From Metellina segmentata (Eukaryota > Arthropoda > Arachnida > Araneae > Tetragnathidae): a stretch of 64,000 nt of DNA. The stretch covers positions 1 to 64,000 of the forward strand of contig CANAIC010000157.1 of NCBI GenBank assembly GCA_947359465.1, given 5' to 3'. The notes beneath the pieces are model-generated. The model did no database searches, had not been told where the DNA came from, and saw only the letters and a list, made by a program, of their open reading frames with translations. Of this stretch, positions 37,701 through 49,163 are shown piece after piece (position 1 is the stretch's first letter; the number at the start of each line of letters is the position of its first letter). The position numbers and the translations under genes were made by a program.

Positions 37701-38070
37701 TATGACGCATTCACAGGAGTACACATTGTTTTTTTTAAGCTATAACTTTCATTTCAATTAAAAATTTCATTGAAGTTATTACTTTTATAGAGTGTAGTTG
37801 TTAAAGAAAGTGTCATTTCGTGTCAAAAATTAATATATTTATGGTTTTTCGTCTATTTCTACACTGCCAGTACGCGGTATGAACGGATAAAATTTATTTT
37901 CAAGCGACTTTCAACTCATTCTTGATTTTCTTGTTTCCTTAGATAAAGGTGATAACTGCGTTCTGGCTCTCAAAGACATTCCTCCCAATGAGAAATGCGC
38001 AGATGGCTTAAAGTGTGAACCAACCCTTCTGAAATGCGTGGATGACAACTTAATTATTTTACGACCTTGA
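34737..38070 (+). CDS. Secreted 12-Cys IGFBP-N/FPI-like peptide, gene 3, with lost stop
   Basis: Exons 34,737-34,911 and 37,943-38,070 are joined in phase 1 (GTAAGTAC / TTCCTTAG) and encode 100 residues. This is the arm B copy of gene 1: the same signal peptide, all 12 framework cysteines and the CGCCDIC core. It differs at several surface positions, for example GGGEC for GGGKC and EIILN for VALLK. The TGA that ends gene 1 after DDN/ADN is TTA here, so translation runs six codons further (ending LRP) to the next TGA. One extra Cys lies at the end of the signal peptide. AATAAA is at 38,162-38,167. It is likely functional as far as the sequence shows. Confidence 0.8.
35697..36030 (+). mobile_element. 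Helitron-like element copy in gene 3 intron
   Basis: It begins TCTCTATATTAAAAAAGTG then CAGCCGCCGTCGTAGGAT, and shares TTAGTTTAGGG and TTTTTGCAGCTTCTCGA with 44,325-44,967. The 3' half is replaced by unrelated AT-rich sequence. The stretch 36,030-37,130 shows no gene and no named repeat. Confidence 0.5.
37323..37665 (-). mobile_element. Helitron-like fragment, arm B partner of 6,780-7,117
   Basis: It is the same minus-strand block order as in the gene 1 intron. A further short, related block (GCTGGTGTAAAATTTTCCGC...) lies just left at 37,135-37,200. It has no coding content. Confidence 0.5.
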
Positions 38071-38954
38071 ACAGTAGTTGCATTAGTTCTGAAATTTCCG
38101 CTATGTTTTGAAATTTATAATTATTTTCTAAAATACACTGTGAATTTTATATATCAAGCAAAATAAAGCTGTAATTTATGTTCAGTAAAAAGGAATTTTT
38201 GTGTATCTTTAAAGTTCAATTGATGTGGCATGAGTTTACGTTACGGACGCTGTATTTTGTCACAAAACAGAATTTGTTCGAAGTGTGTTCCGATTTTACA
38301 TTACATAAAACTCTCATAGTGACATTAATACTTTATACAATCGACATTATCATGATTTGATTGATGAATCAATCTTGATCTCCTTTGCTTCCAAATTACA
38401 TTATTGCCGCACAAACTATTCCTGTTGTATTAGAAATGGCCGGTTATTTTGGAGAAGACCTCGCATATTGTGTGGTAAATTGTTCATGAGTGTTTTCTTC
38501 TTACCTATTGATGTCATTGAAAAGCTAACTCCCATGCACTTTAAAAACATCAGCAGAAAATAACGGCTGAATATAGTGGGAAAATTAATGGTTCAATAGT
38601 AAACGGAATTAATTTTTTAAGTCATTAATTTTCACTCCGGTGACTTCAAAACCATCCATTCATTTACAACAGTTTGAAAGGAAATAACTAGATGGCGTCT
38701 TGTATTGTGTATAATATGAAATTGAGCTCTTGAAATCAAATGCTCTTTATGGAAACACTTGCAATTACTGAATTCGAATTTCTTTACGAAGGTTTTTCAG
38801 CCGTTAAACCTCGATCTTGATGGGATTTGCTCTTAAAATTGTTTTATTTACATTATGATATATTTGGAGGCCTTGAAAATACGATTAAGGTGTAGCTTTC
38901 TACATGTGACGTTTCTGAGACCATAATCATCCTAGAATATCTTTACTAACCATG

Positions 38955-39590
38955 TCCCAGCGTTCACCAATATTACACAATATTTCAACGTTACATTTTT
39001 CCATTGAAGAAAAACTGTTTAAACAGAAGAAAAAAATTACGTTTATGTTCATGATTTAGTATTCAGTCGTATCTCTAAACTCATCACATGTAATTTCATT
39101 TTTAGTACTTTGCGTCATAACAACGGTCATTAAACATTAGATATACGAACTAAGTTGAGCAGCTTCAGCTATTTTTTTATTTTTTTTATTCGCATATAAC
39201 AGAAAATTTTTCTTTGCCAATGACTTGTGGTGATAGTGGCTTTCCTCTTAATCACTTCACCTGTCTCGAAATGAATATTATCCATTTCTAGCTCATTTTT
39301 CATTGGAAAGACGAGTAAGGTGTAGCTTTCTATGTGTGACTTTTCTGAGACAATAATCTTTCAAGAATATCTTTACTAACCATGTCCGAGCGTTCACAAA
39401 ATTTTTACAATATTTCAACGTTACACAATGCATTTTCCCCTTTAAAAAAACCTTTCAAACAGAAGGACAAAATTACGTTTATATTCACGATTTGGTTTTA
39501 ATTCGTATCGCTGAACTCCTCACGTGTAATTTCATTTTTAGTAATTTGCGTCATAACAACTGTCTTTAAATATTAGATACACAAACTGAG
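38955..39590 (+). repeat. Duplicated blocks, arm B partner of 9,021-9,410
   Basis: The two block types occur at 38,955-39,150 and 39,385-39,590, in the reverse of their arm A order. A shared CTTTCTCTTAATCACTTCACCTGTC-type segment follows each (written in parts: TTAATCACTTCACCTGTCTC). This suggests unequal exchange within a local tandem array. Confidence 0.55.
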
Positions 39591-40211
39591 TTGCGTAGCT
39601 TCAGATATTTTTTTGGTATAGCATATAACAGAGAATCTCTGTTTGTCGATGACTAGTGGTGATAGTGGCTTTCGTCTTAATCATTTCACCTGTCTCGAAA
39701 TGAATATTATCCATTTCTAGCTGTCGCGAGTCCACAACAGTACATCCATTGACAGAGAATTGCTTCACCTATGAGTGTTAGTATTCTTTTCCGACTCCGA
39801 ATCGGTTTACTTTGGGATAGTGACATTTGTTTGACGTAGAAACAATGACTCTATATGCTTTGGGGTAGGGGGAATAATCAAAAGGAGGTTCACTGCAAAT
39901 GCATTTCGTGTTCCGGGAATCATAGAACTAATTGTCTCCAAGCGGAATTACTTTGTAATGTATGTGTACAAAATAAATACATGCTGTTTACCTCACACGG
40001 GTTAATGCCCTTTTTTTTTTTAATATTTATTTCGGATGAGCATACAAAGGTCCTACTTATCTGCTGTGGAACAGATGCGTATTCGAGCTATTATATCACC
40101 ACTTGTTCCATTATAGCTAGGGTTGTCTTCAGATAAATATAAAAAAAGAGAACATTTGGTAAAATTATTTTCTTCAAAAGAGGACACGAACATCACGCGT
40201 TATTAGTGTGT

Positions 40212-40800
40212 AATTGTTAAGTTTCTCTCTGTATTAAAAAAAAGTTACCGCCGCCGCCAAAGGTTTGAAAACTGTGTTGTTTAGCTCGATTCTTAGACGG
40301 TTTCCCTAGAAAGTTCGGATTAGAAAAATATGAAATTAACATTGTTTGTTCATCATCGTGTTCCCTGGAGAACTGTAAAGATCTTTTTCAGATGCGGTGA
40401 TTAGTTTAGGGTTTATTAAGTGTTAAAGTTTGTAAAGCGAAATTTCTTCCGCGAGTGAGCAAAACACACAAATTTTCAGGCTTAAGCCGTGAGTTTTTTT
40501 TTTAAATAATACGTCTCAACGTAAATTTTTGCAGCTCGTCGAGTTTTTTTAGAAATTTAAATTTTAAATTCGGGAAAAATCGGGACATTTTTGTTATTTT
40601 TTTAAAAAACTGTCATACTTATATCTTATTACTATTAGTTTTTAATTTTGCAAATATCGCAGTATACCTCAGAATGTACTCTTTCTTACGGTATAATTAT
40701 TTTTGAAATTGGTTAATAAATAAATTCGATGCGATCATAAAATTATAAAAGAATAAATAAATTCGATGCAGGTTTTCGAGCGTAAGCGAGCAGGGGGCGC
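40212..40800 (+). mobile_element. Helitron-like element copy
   Basis: It starts near TCTCTGTATTAAAAAAAAG, then TTACCGCCGCCGCC, and is co-linear with 44,325-44,967 through GGTTAATAAATAAATTCG. The 3' end has a decayed GCAGGGGGCGC hairpin without CTAG. Confidence 0.6.
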
Positions 40801-41400
40801 ATACAAATAATATGGAATTATCTTCCACAAGCAGACATTCAACGTCTGTTTCACTCCATGCCACGTCGTATAGCAACACTTATTGCAGCGCGTGGTGGCT
40901 ACACCAAATAATGATTTCGGACACTTAATATTGTTTTCTTTGCTTTGAAAATTTATTCATTTATTTTTACTAATACCAGCCGGTTGTGTATTAAATTTTA
41001 TTTAATTTTGACGAATCCTTCGTGGTGTTGCATTTTTTACAAACAGCAGTATAGCTGAGTTATCGACTTCGATTTAATGCTAAGAAATAGGTTGCTAGGT
41101 TAGCAACACAATTTCCTTCCGTACTAAAAACTGGCTGCCAATTGTCCGTCTTGCTATTCGTTCTGATATAATAAGAACAATATTTCATTCTCATTATTCT
41201 AAATTCTCATTGGTTATCTACTTGATCTCATAATGAGATGTTTAAACAATGGATTTCAATATACACTAGAGGTTGAACTTTCTTGTTATGTGTTTTAATA
41301 ATGCGTACAATTTTTGTACAGTGTACTAGATCTAGTACGTAATTAAATAGCTGTGGTTTACATAACGATATACAGGGGTTGAACGAAAATAAGGATACAC

Positions 41401-42444
41401 CTAAAAACCATGTAATCTTGTCCAATATGGTGTAGGATAACGATTGGCATTCAAAACAGCTTGCAGTCTTCTCGGTATGGAAAAATTCACTTCCTGTATG
41501 CTTGCCAAGGAAATCTGGTACCATTCTTCCTGCAAAATGGTGGCAGGTTCAGATAACGATGATGGCGGTGGATTCCTCTCCAATGTAGACAACAAAGATT
41601 CAGTAATATTGAGGTCTGGTGACTGTCTTGGGCATGGGAGATGTGACAAATCATCCTCGTGCTCCGAAAACCAGTCCTGGACGATGTGATCTGTGTGAAT
41701 AGGGGTTTTGTCATCTTGGAAGACATCCCCATCATTGGGGAACAAAGTTTGTAACGTGGGATGGACTAGATCGGCCAAAATATTCAAATATTCTATTGTC
41801 TTAATGTGCCCTTGCAGAGTAATCATGGAGTCCACAGAAAACCACGAAATGGCTGCCCAAATCATTACAGAATCCCCACCATGTTTCACTCTTGGCAACA
41901 AATAGTATGTATTATAGGCTTGGGATGTGTTTCGCCAGACGTAAACTCGGCCAGAAGAGGGAAACAATATGAAACAAGACTCATCCGACCAAATTACTTC
42001 CTTCCATTGCTACATAGTCCAGGTTTTATGACTTAAACACCACTTTTTACTGTTACAGGCATTAGCATCACTGATGAATGGTTTTTGAATTGTAGATCGG
42101 CCAGAAATACCTTGCTTATGGAGCTCCCTTCTTATTTTTTTGCTACTCACAGGGTTTGTGAGCACGACATTAATTTCAGCAGTAACTTTTGCAGCTGTGG
42201 TCTTCATATTTTTAGTCACAATCCTAATTAATGATCGTCTGCCATGATCACTCAACATTCTCTTTCGTCCGCGCTGTGATTTAGCGGATGATATTTTACC
42301 GCTTTTCAAATATGCAGAATAAATCTTAGATACAGTACCTCTTAAAACTCTAAACACTTCGGCTACCTTGCTTAATGAAGCACCCACCAGACGAGCTCCA
42401 ACAATTTTCCTACTTTCGAAGTCTGTTAGTCTGATATGATGCAA
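41401..42444 (-). pseudogene. Tc1 transposase pseudogene, arm B
   Basis: It reads from MHHIRLTDFESRKIVGARLV (start 42,444) through a paired-type DNA-binding domain (SKSQRGRKRMLSDHG region) into the catalytic domain with FQDDKTPIH and LPCPRQSPDLN. A frame change is needed near 42,010-41,970 and the KHWSDES-type motif region is broken there. It is more complete than the arm A copy but still inactive. Confidence 0.85.
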
Positions 42445-42445
42445 T

Positions 42446-42885
42446 TACAACTTGGACTTGGACACCCCCGTCCATAGGATAAATAAAGGTGTTTTTTTGT
42501 TGACACGCTGCGGAAAAGTGGTTCGTACCATGTAGGCACTCTTTCTTTGGATCCATGGTGGGAACTTCTCATAATGAGGGTTCCCGTTATGCAATATATT
42601 ATGAATACTGTAATAATACAAAGTTACATACAAAAAAAGTTCAATTAGTCTGTTGTCGTGGTTAAGATACTCTTGGATCTGAATATGTATAGGCGCATGA
42701 ACAGTATATTGGATGAGGCTATGTTTTCTGAAAGGAATTTCATCACTGATATTATCTTTGCATGAGCTTGATAGTTGCTAGACGTGTTTGTTACCCATGC
42801 CGTATAATTAACGTCTGATGGCTGCGTGAGATGATGGGAACACGTTAGGGGGCATTTGAAGATGTAATGATTGGGCGTTGCAATT
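42446..42885. other. Insert within Tc1 flanked by a 12-bp direct repeat
   Basis: CAATTACAACT occurs at both borders (about 42,441 and 42,879), as expected of a target duplication. The insert is shared with arm A (16,783-16,930 plus 20,074-20,340), so it predates the duplication. It has no tRNA-like boxes that I can see and no ORF I trust. A retroposed fragment is one possibility. Confidence 0.45.
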
Positions 42886-43059
42886 ACAACTCCATAGAAC
42901 CCCGACAACGACTGACCTGCGCATAGTATTTACGACGTTGTAAAGGTGGCGTCAGAAGGCGAAAACACCAGCGCCACCTACACATTTCACTTGAATAAAC
43001 ATTTCTTTTCAAGCATGCATTTCACTAGGTGTTTCCATATTTTTGTCCAACTCCTGCAG

Positions 43060-44320
43060 GAGGCAATGTGAATATCGTAAAAAGTGCACGTAATGTTTGA
43101 AATAGGAAATATATTTTTTAACGCAATACAAAATGATAAACAAAGACAGCAAAAAGTGAACAACCGAAAAAAAGGACAAAAAAGATCTGACTTAAAAAAG
43201 GTAGTGAAAAAAGGATCCGAGCGGAAAAAGAGGAAAATAGGTGTTCTGGCAATCGTAATTATAGCTCTTCATAATTAGTCCTGGACCATCGCCAATGGTC
43301 CTTCGTGTTGCTTCAGTATGATGTCATTTCAGCTAACTAAACCCCTTCAAAGCTCAACTCCTCATCAGGAAGCTAGCACGAGGCTGCTAGCACTTGTGAA
43401 ATAGTAGCATTAGTAGCATAAACTATTATTAAAAATACAGCTAAAAAAAACCCGTCAAACTCTATTCTAGCAAACATTTTAGTTGCTCAGATGCACAATT
43501 AATAGACTAAAGCACAAACTGTGCTGATCGAGTATGAAACAAATATTCAAGATCTATCCAAGAAAGTTAAATTTTGTTATTTACAAAAATTAAATAATTT
43601 CTTAATAAGGTTTTCATGACAATCTAGCAACGACGGATTCCGGGGTTTTGCTTTCATGGTTGACACAGCTTGGCGATTAAAGAATTGAATATCGACGTCC
43701 CAAGGAAAATTTTATCTCCTGAGAAAAACATGTTTCTGTCCTCTTATATTTTAAAAAGGGAAAATGTTTGTTGACCTTCGGTGAATTAAAAAAAAAAAAA
43801 AAAAAAAATGAGGGGATTTCGAAAAGTTTCCACAATTTTTAAAGTAGATGCTTTTAAGACAACTTTACTTATAAAGATTCCCTTGTTGCCAAAGTAAAAT
43901 AGTAATAAATTGTCTTCAAATAACGCCTGATTATCAACACAACACTTAGACATTTGGAGGTAAATCCTAAACTACATCATAAAGTGTACAAATTGTGTAG
44001 TAAATTGCGCAATTTGTGGTCAATCTTCTTAAATTGCGTACTTTTTGAGTTAACTAATAAAAATACTAATCTTTAACAATTTCCTTCTTTGCTTCCAAGA
44101 ACTTCTACGTAAAATTAAATAATAGTAGCTTTTTAATTAGTGGTTGTAGTAATTAAATTGTAGTTTTTTACATAATATATAAGCACTATAGCTTTAAAAT
44201 TTCCTATACAAAATCCTCGACCTTCTATTTACATTTTTCTATTTTCCTATGCACAATAACTACACAACTTTATAATTTTAGATACAATGAAGATATGCCA
44301 AGGAAAAGAGTTAAATCTCT
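43060..44320. other. Intergenic, no gene seen
   Basis: It contains a SINE tail fragment at 43,276-43,332 (TAGTCCTGGACCATCG, GTGTTGCTTCAGT) and a 19-base poly-A run near 43,790. A Lys-rich 64-codon frame at 43,084-43,278 is low complexity and not supported as a gene. Confidence 0.6.
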
Positions 44321-44324
44321 AATA

Positions 44325-44967
44325 TCTCTATATTCAAAAAAAGTTACAGCCGCCGCCGCTGTCGCAGGATTGAAAACTGTTTTGTTTGTCTCGATTCTTA
44401 GACGGTTTCCCGAGAAAGTACTGATCAGAAAAATATGAAATTAACATGGTTTCTTATTATTCGTGTTCCCTGGACAACTGTAAAGATCTATTTCCGATGT
44501 TATTAGTTTAGGGTTTATTAAGTGTCAAAGTTGAAAAAGTGAGTTTTTTTAAAGAGTACCTCTCAACGTAAATTTTTGCAGCTCGTCGAGTTTTTTTAGA
44601 AATTTCAATTTGAAATTCGGGAAAAAATCGGGAAATTTTTTTTTAAACTGTCAGATTTATACCTTATTACTATTAGTTTTTAATTTTGCAAATATTGCAG
44701 TATACCTCAGAATGTACTCTTTCTTACGGTATAGTTATTTTTGAAATTGGTTAATAAATAAATTCGTTGCGATCAAAAGTTGATCACACAAAGTTTGGAA
44801 TCTTTGGATATTTTCGCTACTTTTTGTTAAAATTGTCCTACCTACAACTTAATACTTTTTTTTTTAATTTGAAAACATCACTGAATACATTACATTATAC
44901 TCTTTCTTATGGTATTGCATAGTTATCCCCGGGGATTGTCGGGTGGGCAGGGGGTGGAGCCCCCTAG
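44325..44967 (+). mobile_element. Helitron-like non-autonomous element, best copy
   Basis: The 5' end is TCTCTATATTC after an A. The 3' end is a GGGGGTGGAGCCCCC hairpin running into CTAG, followed by T. These are the TC...CTRR ends, the 3' hairpin and the A^T insertion rule of Helitrons. The 643-bp body starts with a GCC-repeat-like CAGCCGCCGCCGCTGTCG. Related copies lie at 28,322, 35,697 and 40,212. No Rep/helicase is encoded. Confidence 0.7.
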
Positions 44968-45546
44968 TATTATAAAAGTATATTGTAGTACAAAAACTTT
45001 CCGCACTTCCTTGGCCTCTTTCACCCTTGGGCCCAGGTACTGTGATAACATATGTTCTAGGTCTTCTACCACGGCCTCAGTAATGACGTCATGACCGTGA
45101 AACCTGCGCCTATCTATTCTTTACTTATCCCGCTACACATTCAATATGAATTTTGTTTTTCTTGATTTTTTTAATCACCCTTAAAAAAATTTTGATGATT
45201 CTTTTTTGAACAGCCCTCGTATTATGCACTTAAGTAGAGTAATTTCTCTTGGGTGTTCATGGTCAGGTGTCTGCTATAAGAAGGGATCATGGGCATTGTA
45301 AGTTTGGAAACCACTGACATTAACAAATGGTTCACGGCCTTTTTCTGTGAATTACTGCTTAAAAATGTCAGTTCTCCAACGAGGCTGTTGACCGCAATTG
45401 TGACTCGTTTTCGCATTCTCACATGCATTATGAGAGATCATGCAGACAGCAGAAGTAAAATCTTCGCAGATTGTCTGGTGTGTTTGTTTGCACCAAAATT
45501 CACTCCCAAATCCTTACGTTAATTTAATTTTGATTATTTCTTTCAG

Positions 45547-45654
45547 AGGAAAGTCAAGGCTGTGGTTTAGTCCAGAGGTTTGCCTGATTTCCAAGAATGC
45601 GACGACGGTCTTGTGTGCAATCCAAGCTCAAAGAAATGCGTTCCAGTGAACTAA
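45547..45654 (+). pseudogene. Orphan, frameshifted second exon of the 12-Cys family
   Basis: A TTTCTTTCAG acceptor precedes a coding-like stretch. Its 3' half reads ECDDGLVCNPSSKKCV and ends VPVN then TAA, matching the last exon of genes 1-3 (spacing C-x5-C-x6-C). The 5' half (ESQGCGLV) is in another frame and meets TGA, so about one base has been lost or gained. AATAAA signals follow at about 45,681 and 45,694. I find no partner first exon upstream. It is a remnant of a fourth paralogue. Confidence 0.7.
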
Positions 45655-45699
45655 TGCAATTGAGTGTTCATTTATGTGAAATAAATCTGTAATAAATCT

Positions 45700-46420
45700 T
45701 CGATGATGTGGAAATGATTTATCATGAACACATTTTGTTTGCGCGACTGTTTTTTTCTTCTTTTAACATGTAACTTTTGCAAAAAAAATGTAGTTTTGCA
45801 AAACTGGTTAAAAATGTATTAATGCAAGTGGTAAAGCTTACAAGTACCGATTGATTGACATTTTCGAACACATCTTAATGCCGATGACTGATTCCTCTTC
45901 AAAGTTGATTTTTATTAGCATAAACAAGTTTTTGATACTAATTTAACAAGGTTTTATAATTGATTTATTACTGTATTCAAGGGAGAAAAACGTCTATTTT
46001 TAAGAAAAGCGTTCAAATAGGTTTACAGTATTTTGTCAAGAAAATGTTATTTCTGTAAGAGCGATTTTCAGTGGAACTAAGAACAAGTCACCGGAAGACG
46101 AATATAATATAAATCCGGTCGGATTTATTTATTGCCATTTTGCGATGTTAGTGGTTAAGTTTTATACATTAAAAAGTTCGTGGGAAACAATTAGAACCAC
46201 ATTTCAAAGAGAAGCAATCTACCACAGTTGAATAAGCCATATTTTAAGCTTTAAGAAATTTTGTAGATCAAAAATCCGCACAGTAAATTGTTTATTTGAT
46301 TGTGCGCATTTTTAACAATCAAAAATAATGTTTATTTGTTTTACATATTATTTGTCTAAACCTTTGAGAGATTCTATTTCTTTCAGGTAGGTAGGAAGTT
46401 AATTAACCCACTGTTGCAAC
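45700..46420. other. Intergenic, no gene seen
   Basis: AT-rich sequence with no ORF, repeat or RNA gene that I can support. Confidence 0.6.
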
Positions 46421-46421
46421 A

Positions 46422-46650
46422 CAACGGGCTATCGGCGACTATCCGGAATCAATTCCTAAGTGAAAAATAAAAGAACACCCCCTCCTAGTTTTGAGCCACG
46501 GTCAGATGACGCGAACAACACCTCAGCTGGCACTACCTCTCCAAACTTCCACACCACACCAACATAAGCACATATGAGGATACAAAAAATATAACGTGCA
46601 CAAGCCCGAGTGTACACGACGGTCAGTGGCTGTACCGAGTTTTGAACTCG
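46422..46650 (-). repeat. Diverged SINE copy
   Basis: It keeps ACAACGGGCTATCGGCGAC, TTTTGAGCCACGGTCAGATG and CTCTCCAAACTTCCACACCA. The B box region is recognisable but altered (TTTTGAACTCG). A (TG)n run lies at about 46,787-46,801, outside it. Confidence 0.7.
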
Positions 46651-47484
46651 CAAGCTTTCATTCATGATATTGCAAGCATTTGATTGTTCCAATGTAAAAA
46701 AACTTCACGCCATAACAACGTAAAAAGTTGCCCAATCTTACGACACTGGCGAAATATGTTTTTCTAGTGGATTTGTTATTGAATAGTGTGTGTGTGTGTG
46801 CGAGATACCGAAGCAGATGATTGCATAGTTATGACGACACATTAAGTGGAATTTCCATCCAACTAGGAAACATTTTCCTTCGTCACAAGGAAATAGACAA
46901 TTTAATCAAGCAAAAAATAAATAAAACAGCAACGTATATATCGCAAAATATGTCAACATTACTCCTTTGTAAGAGATTTCTCTTTATTCAGGATTGCGTC
47001 GCTTAAATTATCAAAAAGGTAACGTTTCTAGTATTAATCAACAAATAATTTATATGTTTAATAATTGCTTAGTTATGTTGCTGTGCAAACATTAAGAACA
47101 TAATGCACTTCATTCATACAATTCACATTATCTGTTTAAAATTGTGCAAGATAATTACAAAAAGTTTTGATTCAATATCCCTTTGTGAACACATTCACAA
47201 CTTGGTATACGATGAATGGCTGTTACAAAACGTTCAAAAAAGTCTAGACAGGTTTGGAATTTTTGGAATTTTTAGTTGAAGTAGACCATATATATTATCT
47301 GAACATTTCATATTTCAAAACTCGACTGCATATTCTACAAAATGTGAAAGTCCAAAATAAACAAACTCTGTATTTTTACCTATTTTCGATTCTTAGTTAA
47401 TAGAACTTCTATCACTTTCCAAAAAGCATTCGTGGAGTCAGACTAAACAACATTCTAAATTCAAGATTGTGTCCATTGAAGTTT

Positions 47485-47605
47485 ACGTCATCTGACCGTG
47501 CTTCAAAATTACGTGGTGTTGTCCTCGAATCTTTTCTATAGAGGATTGATCCCGGACCGTCGTCAGTAGCCCGTTGTATTGCTCTTGTTCGATATCCATT
47601 ATCAT
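47485..47605 (+). repeat. SINE 3'-end fragment
   Basis: TTCAAAATTACGTGGTGTTG through GATTGATCCCGGACCGTCGT to GTAGCCCGTTGTATTGCTC is the tail half of the same SINE family. The flanking DNA from 46,650-47,480 and 47,610-48,520 shows only a short (TC)n run near 48,243. Confidence 0.75.
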
Positions 47606-48522
47606 TACCACTGAGGCTTACGGCTCTGATGTCAGTCTTGGACTGTATAGTTCGGTAATATAGTGCGGGCTTCAATTATAAATTGAGTGTAAAGAATTTA
47701 CATTGCCTGGATTCCAACAAGAATTATAAATTGTCCGTAATTTTCGGAGGAATCGTCGATTTAATCAAGATCTAATTTAAGAGCATTATGTAACCTCTGT
47801 CCTAAATTATTTATCTGAAAAAATAAATTGAAACATTAATTTTTAAATTAAGCTTTTATTTACACATATGAAATGGAAGACAAAATACAAATCGGTACAA
47901 CTTACATCAGAATATTCCAAATGGAATAAAAATTAGTGCAAATCTGTCTAAGATGTATCCCTCAGAGAACATTCTAAACTCTGTTCAGAAACTGGACGTT
48001 GGCTATTAACGGAAGAGGCAGCATTATTATTAAATTATTATAAGAAATTAATGTAATTTATTTAAAATATTATCAAGGTACCGTTTTGTCATGTACTCTT
48101 TATACCTCGGATTCTTACTATTGTTTGTCAACATAAATTGATGCTAAATTATTCTAATAAAAAAATAAAGAATTTAAAAAGCATATTTTTCTTTTGTTTA
48201 TCACATTCTAGCATTTCGTAGCCATAAATTAACAATATCGCCTCTCTCTCTCTCTCTCCATGCGTTTTCTTTTGCTATTGTGTCCTCATAATCTTCGTGA
48301 GTTTTGTCCCACAATGCAGGCTGCATTTGCATAGCAGTAATTCACCTAAACTTACCATTACTAGAAAAATATGACAAATAAACAAGGAAAACAAATTCTC
48401 TCAAAACGGCAGCTGATATCTCTAGGAATAAAACATCACCAAAAAAATGGTCTCCCTCGTGTGAATGACGCAATACCTCGCTATGAGTAGTATATACATG
48501 TTGACAACTACGGCAAAACCAG

Positions 48523-48641
48523 TAAGTGGCTGTGTTTGATAGCCAGTATCTGGTCATAGGGCAAAACCAGTAAGTGGCTGTGTTTGATAGCCACTAACCG
48601 GCTGTGAAGCACAGCCGCTAAGCGGTTGTGTTTACAAGTGG
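48523..48641. repeat. Polinton left terminal inverted repeat
   Basis: It is identical by eye, inverted, to 63,882-64,000 over 119 bp. It contains two direct copies of TAAGTGGCTGTGTTTGATAG (48,523 and about 48,571) and a short self-complementary segment CGGCTGTGAAGCACAGCCG. The outer end may extend left of 48,523 (CGGCAAAACCAG precedes it), but the partner sequence is outside the window. Confidence 0.9.
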
Positions 48642-48745
48642 GTTGTTAATTCCTCTGGAGATCAAAACCGAGACAGCAGAGAATTTTGTAATGAAGGAAA
48701 AAGAACAAACTCACCACGTGGTGCTGGGTAGTTGATGTAAAAGAG

Positions 48746-48815
48746 TTTACCATGTCAATATGCACATAAATTTGGTGCTATGAAACAAAATTACGCGCAT
48801 ATTGACATGGCAAAC
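48746..48815. other. Stem-loop inside the left end of the Polinton
   Basis: CCATGTCAATATGC (48,750-48,763) pairs perfectly with GCATATTGACATGG (48,797-48,810). The stem extends a few bases outward with one mismatch, and the loop is 33 bases. It sits between the TIR and the tandem repeats. Confidence 0.65.
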
Positions 48816-49163
48816 TACTTTTGTGTTTACCTTTCGTGCAAGAACTGGAGGAGAAAAATAAGTATTCAAAATGAGGACTTGCCATCGGATGAAGAGGTTG
48901 TGTTGTTATACTTAATTGCAGCCAGCTAATGTAAAATAGGAAAAAATAACGAACTTACCAAGCACTGCACGGCTAAGTAACAGCTTGTAAGACATCCAAA
49001 ATGTGAGCATAGAAATGCACACACTCACATCTCGGATATCCTACAGGCCTCCTCGACGTTGGACCTGTTGTCCACTGCCACATAGGAGTAGGACAAATGA
49101 AATGTTATTTTTGAAACGAGCATTTGTTCCCGAGTTCAGAACAGTTTTACCATATGATATAGT

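Larger units (their letters stand above)
30250..42870. repeat. Segmental duplication, arm B
   Basis: This is the partner of arm A. It has its own differences: the 35,697-37,320 interval carries extra sequence relative to arm A, and some arm A blocks (about 2,040-2,480, plus the later insertions) are absent. It includes gene 3 and the fuller Tc1 copy. The rest of 31,105-34,580 and 38,570-38,950 has no gene I can support. Confidence 0.85.
41373..43056 (-). mobile_element. Tc1/mariner element, arm B, both TIRs present
   Basis: Inverted repeats CAGGGGTTGAACGAAAATA (left, after TA) and CAGGAGTTGGACAAAAATA (right, inverted) bound 1,684 bp. Removing the 440-bp insertion at about 42,446-42,885 leaves about 1.24 kb, the normal size for Tc1. 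The right flank dinucleotide has mutated from TA. Confidence 0.85.

Noticed and set aside
43084..43278. Lys-rich 64-codon frame
   Set aside because: Low-complexity AAA/AAG-rich sequence without flanking gene signals.
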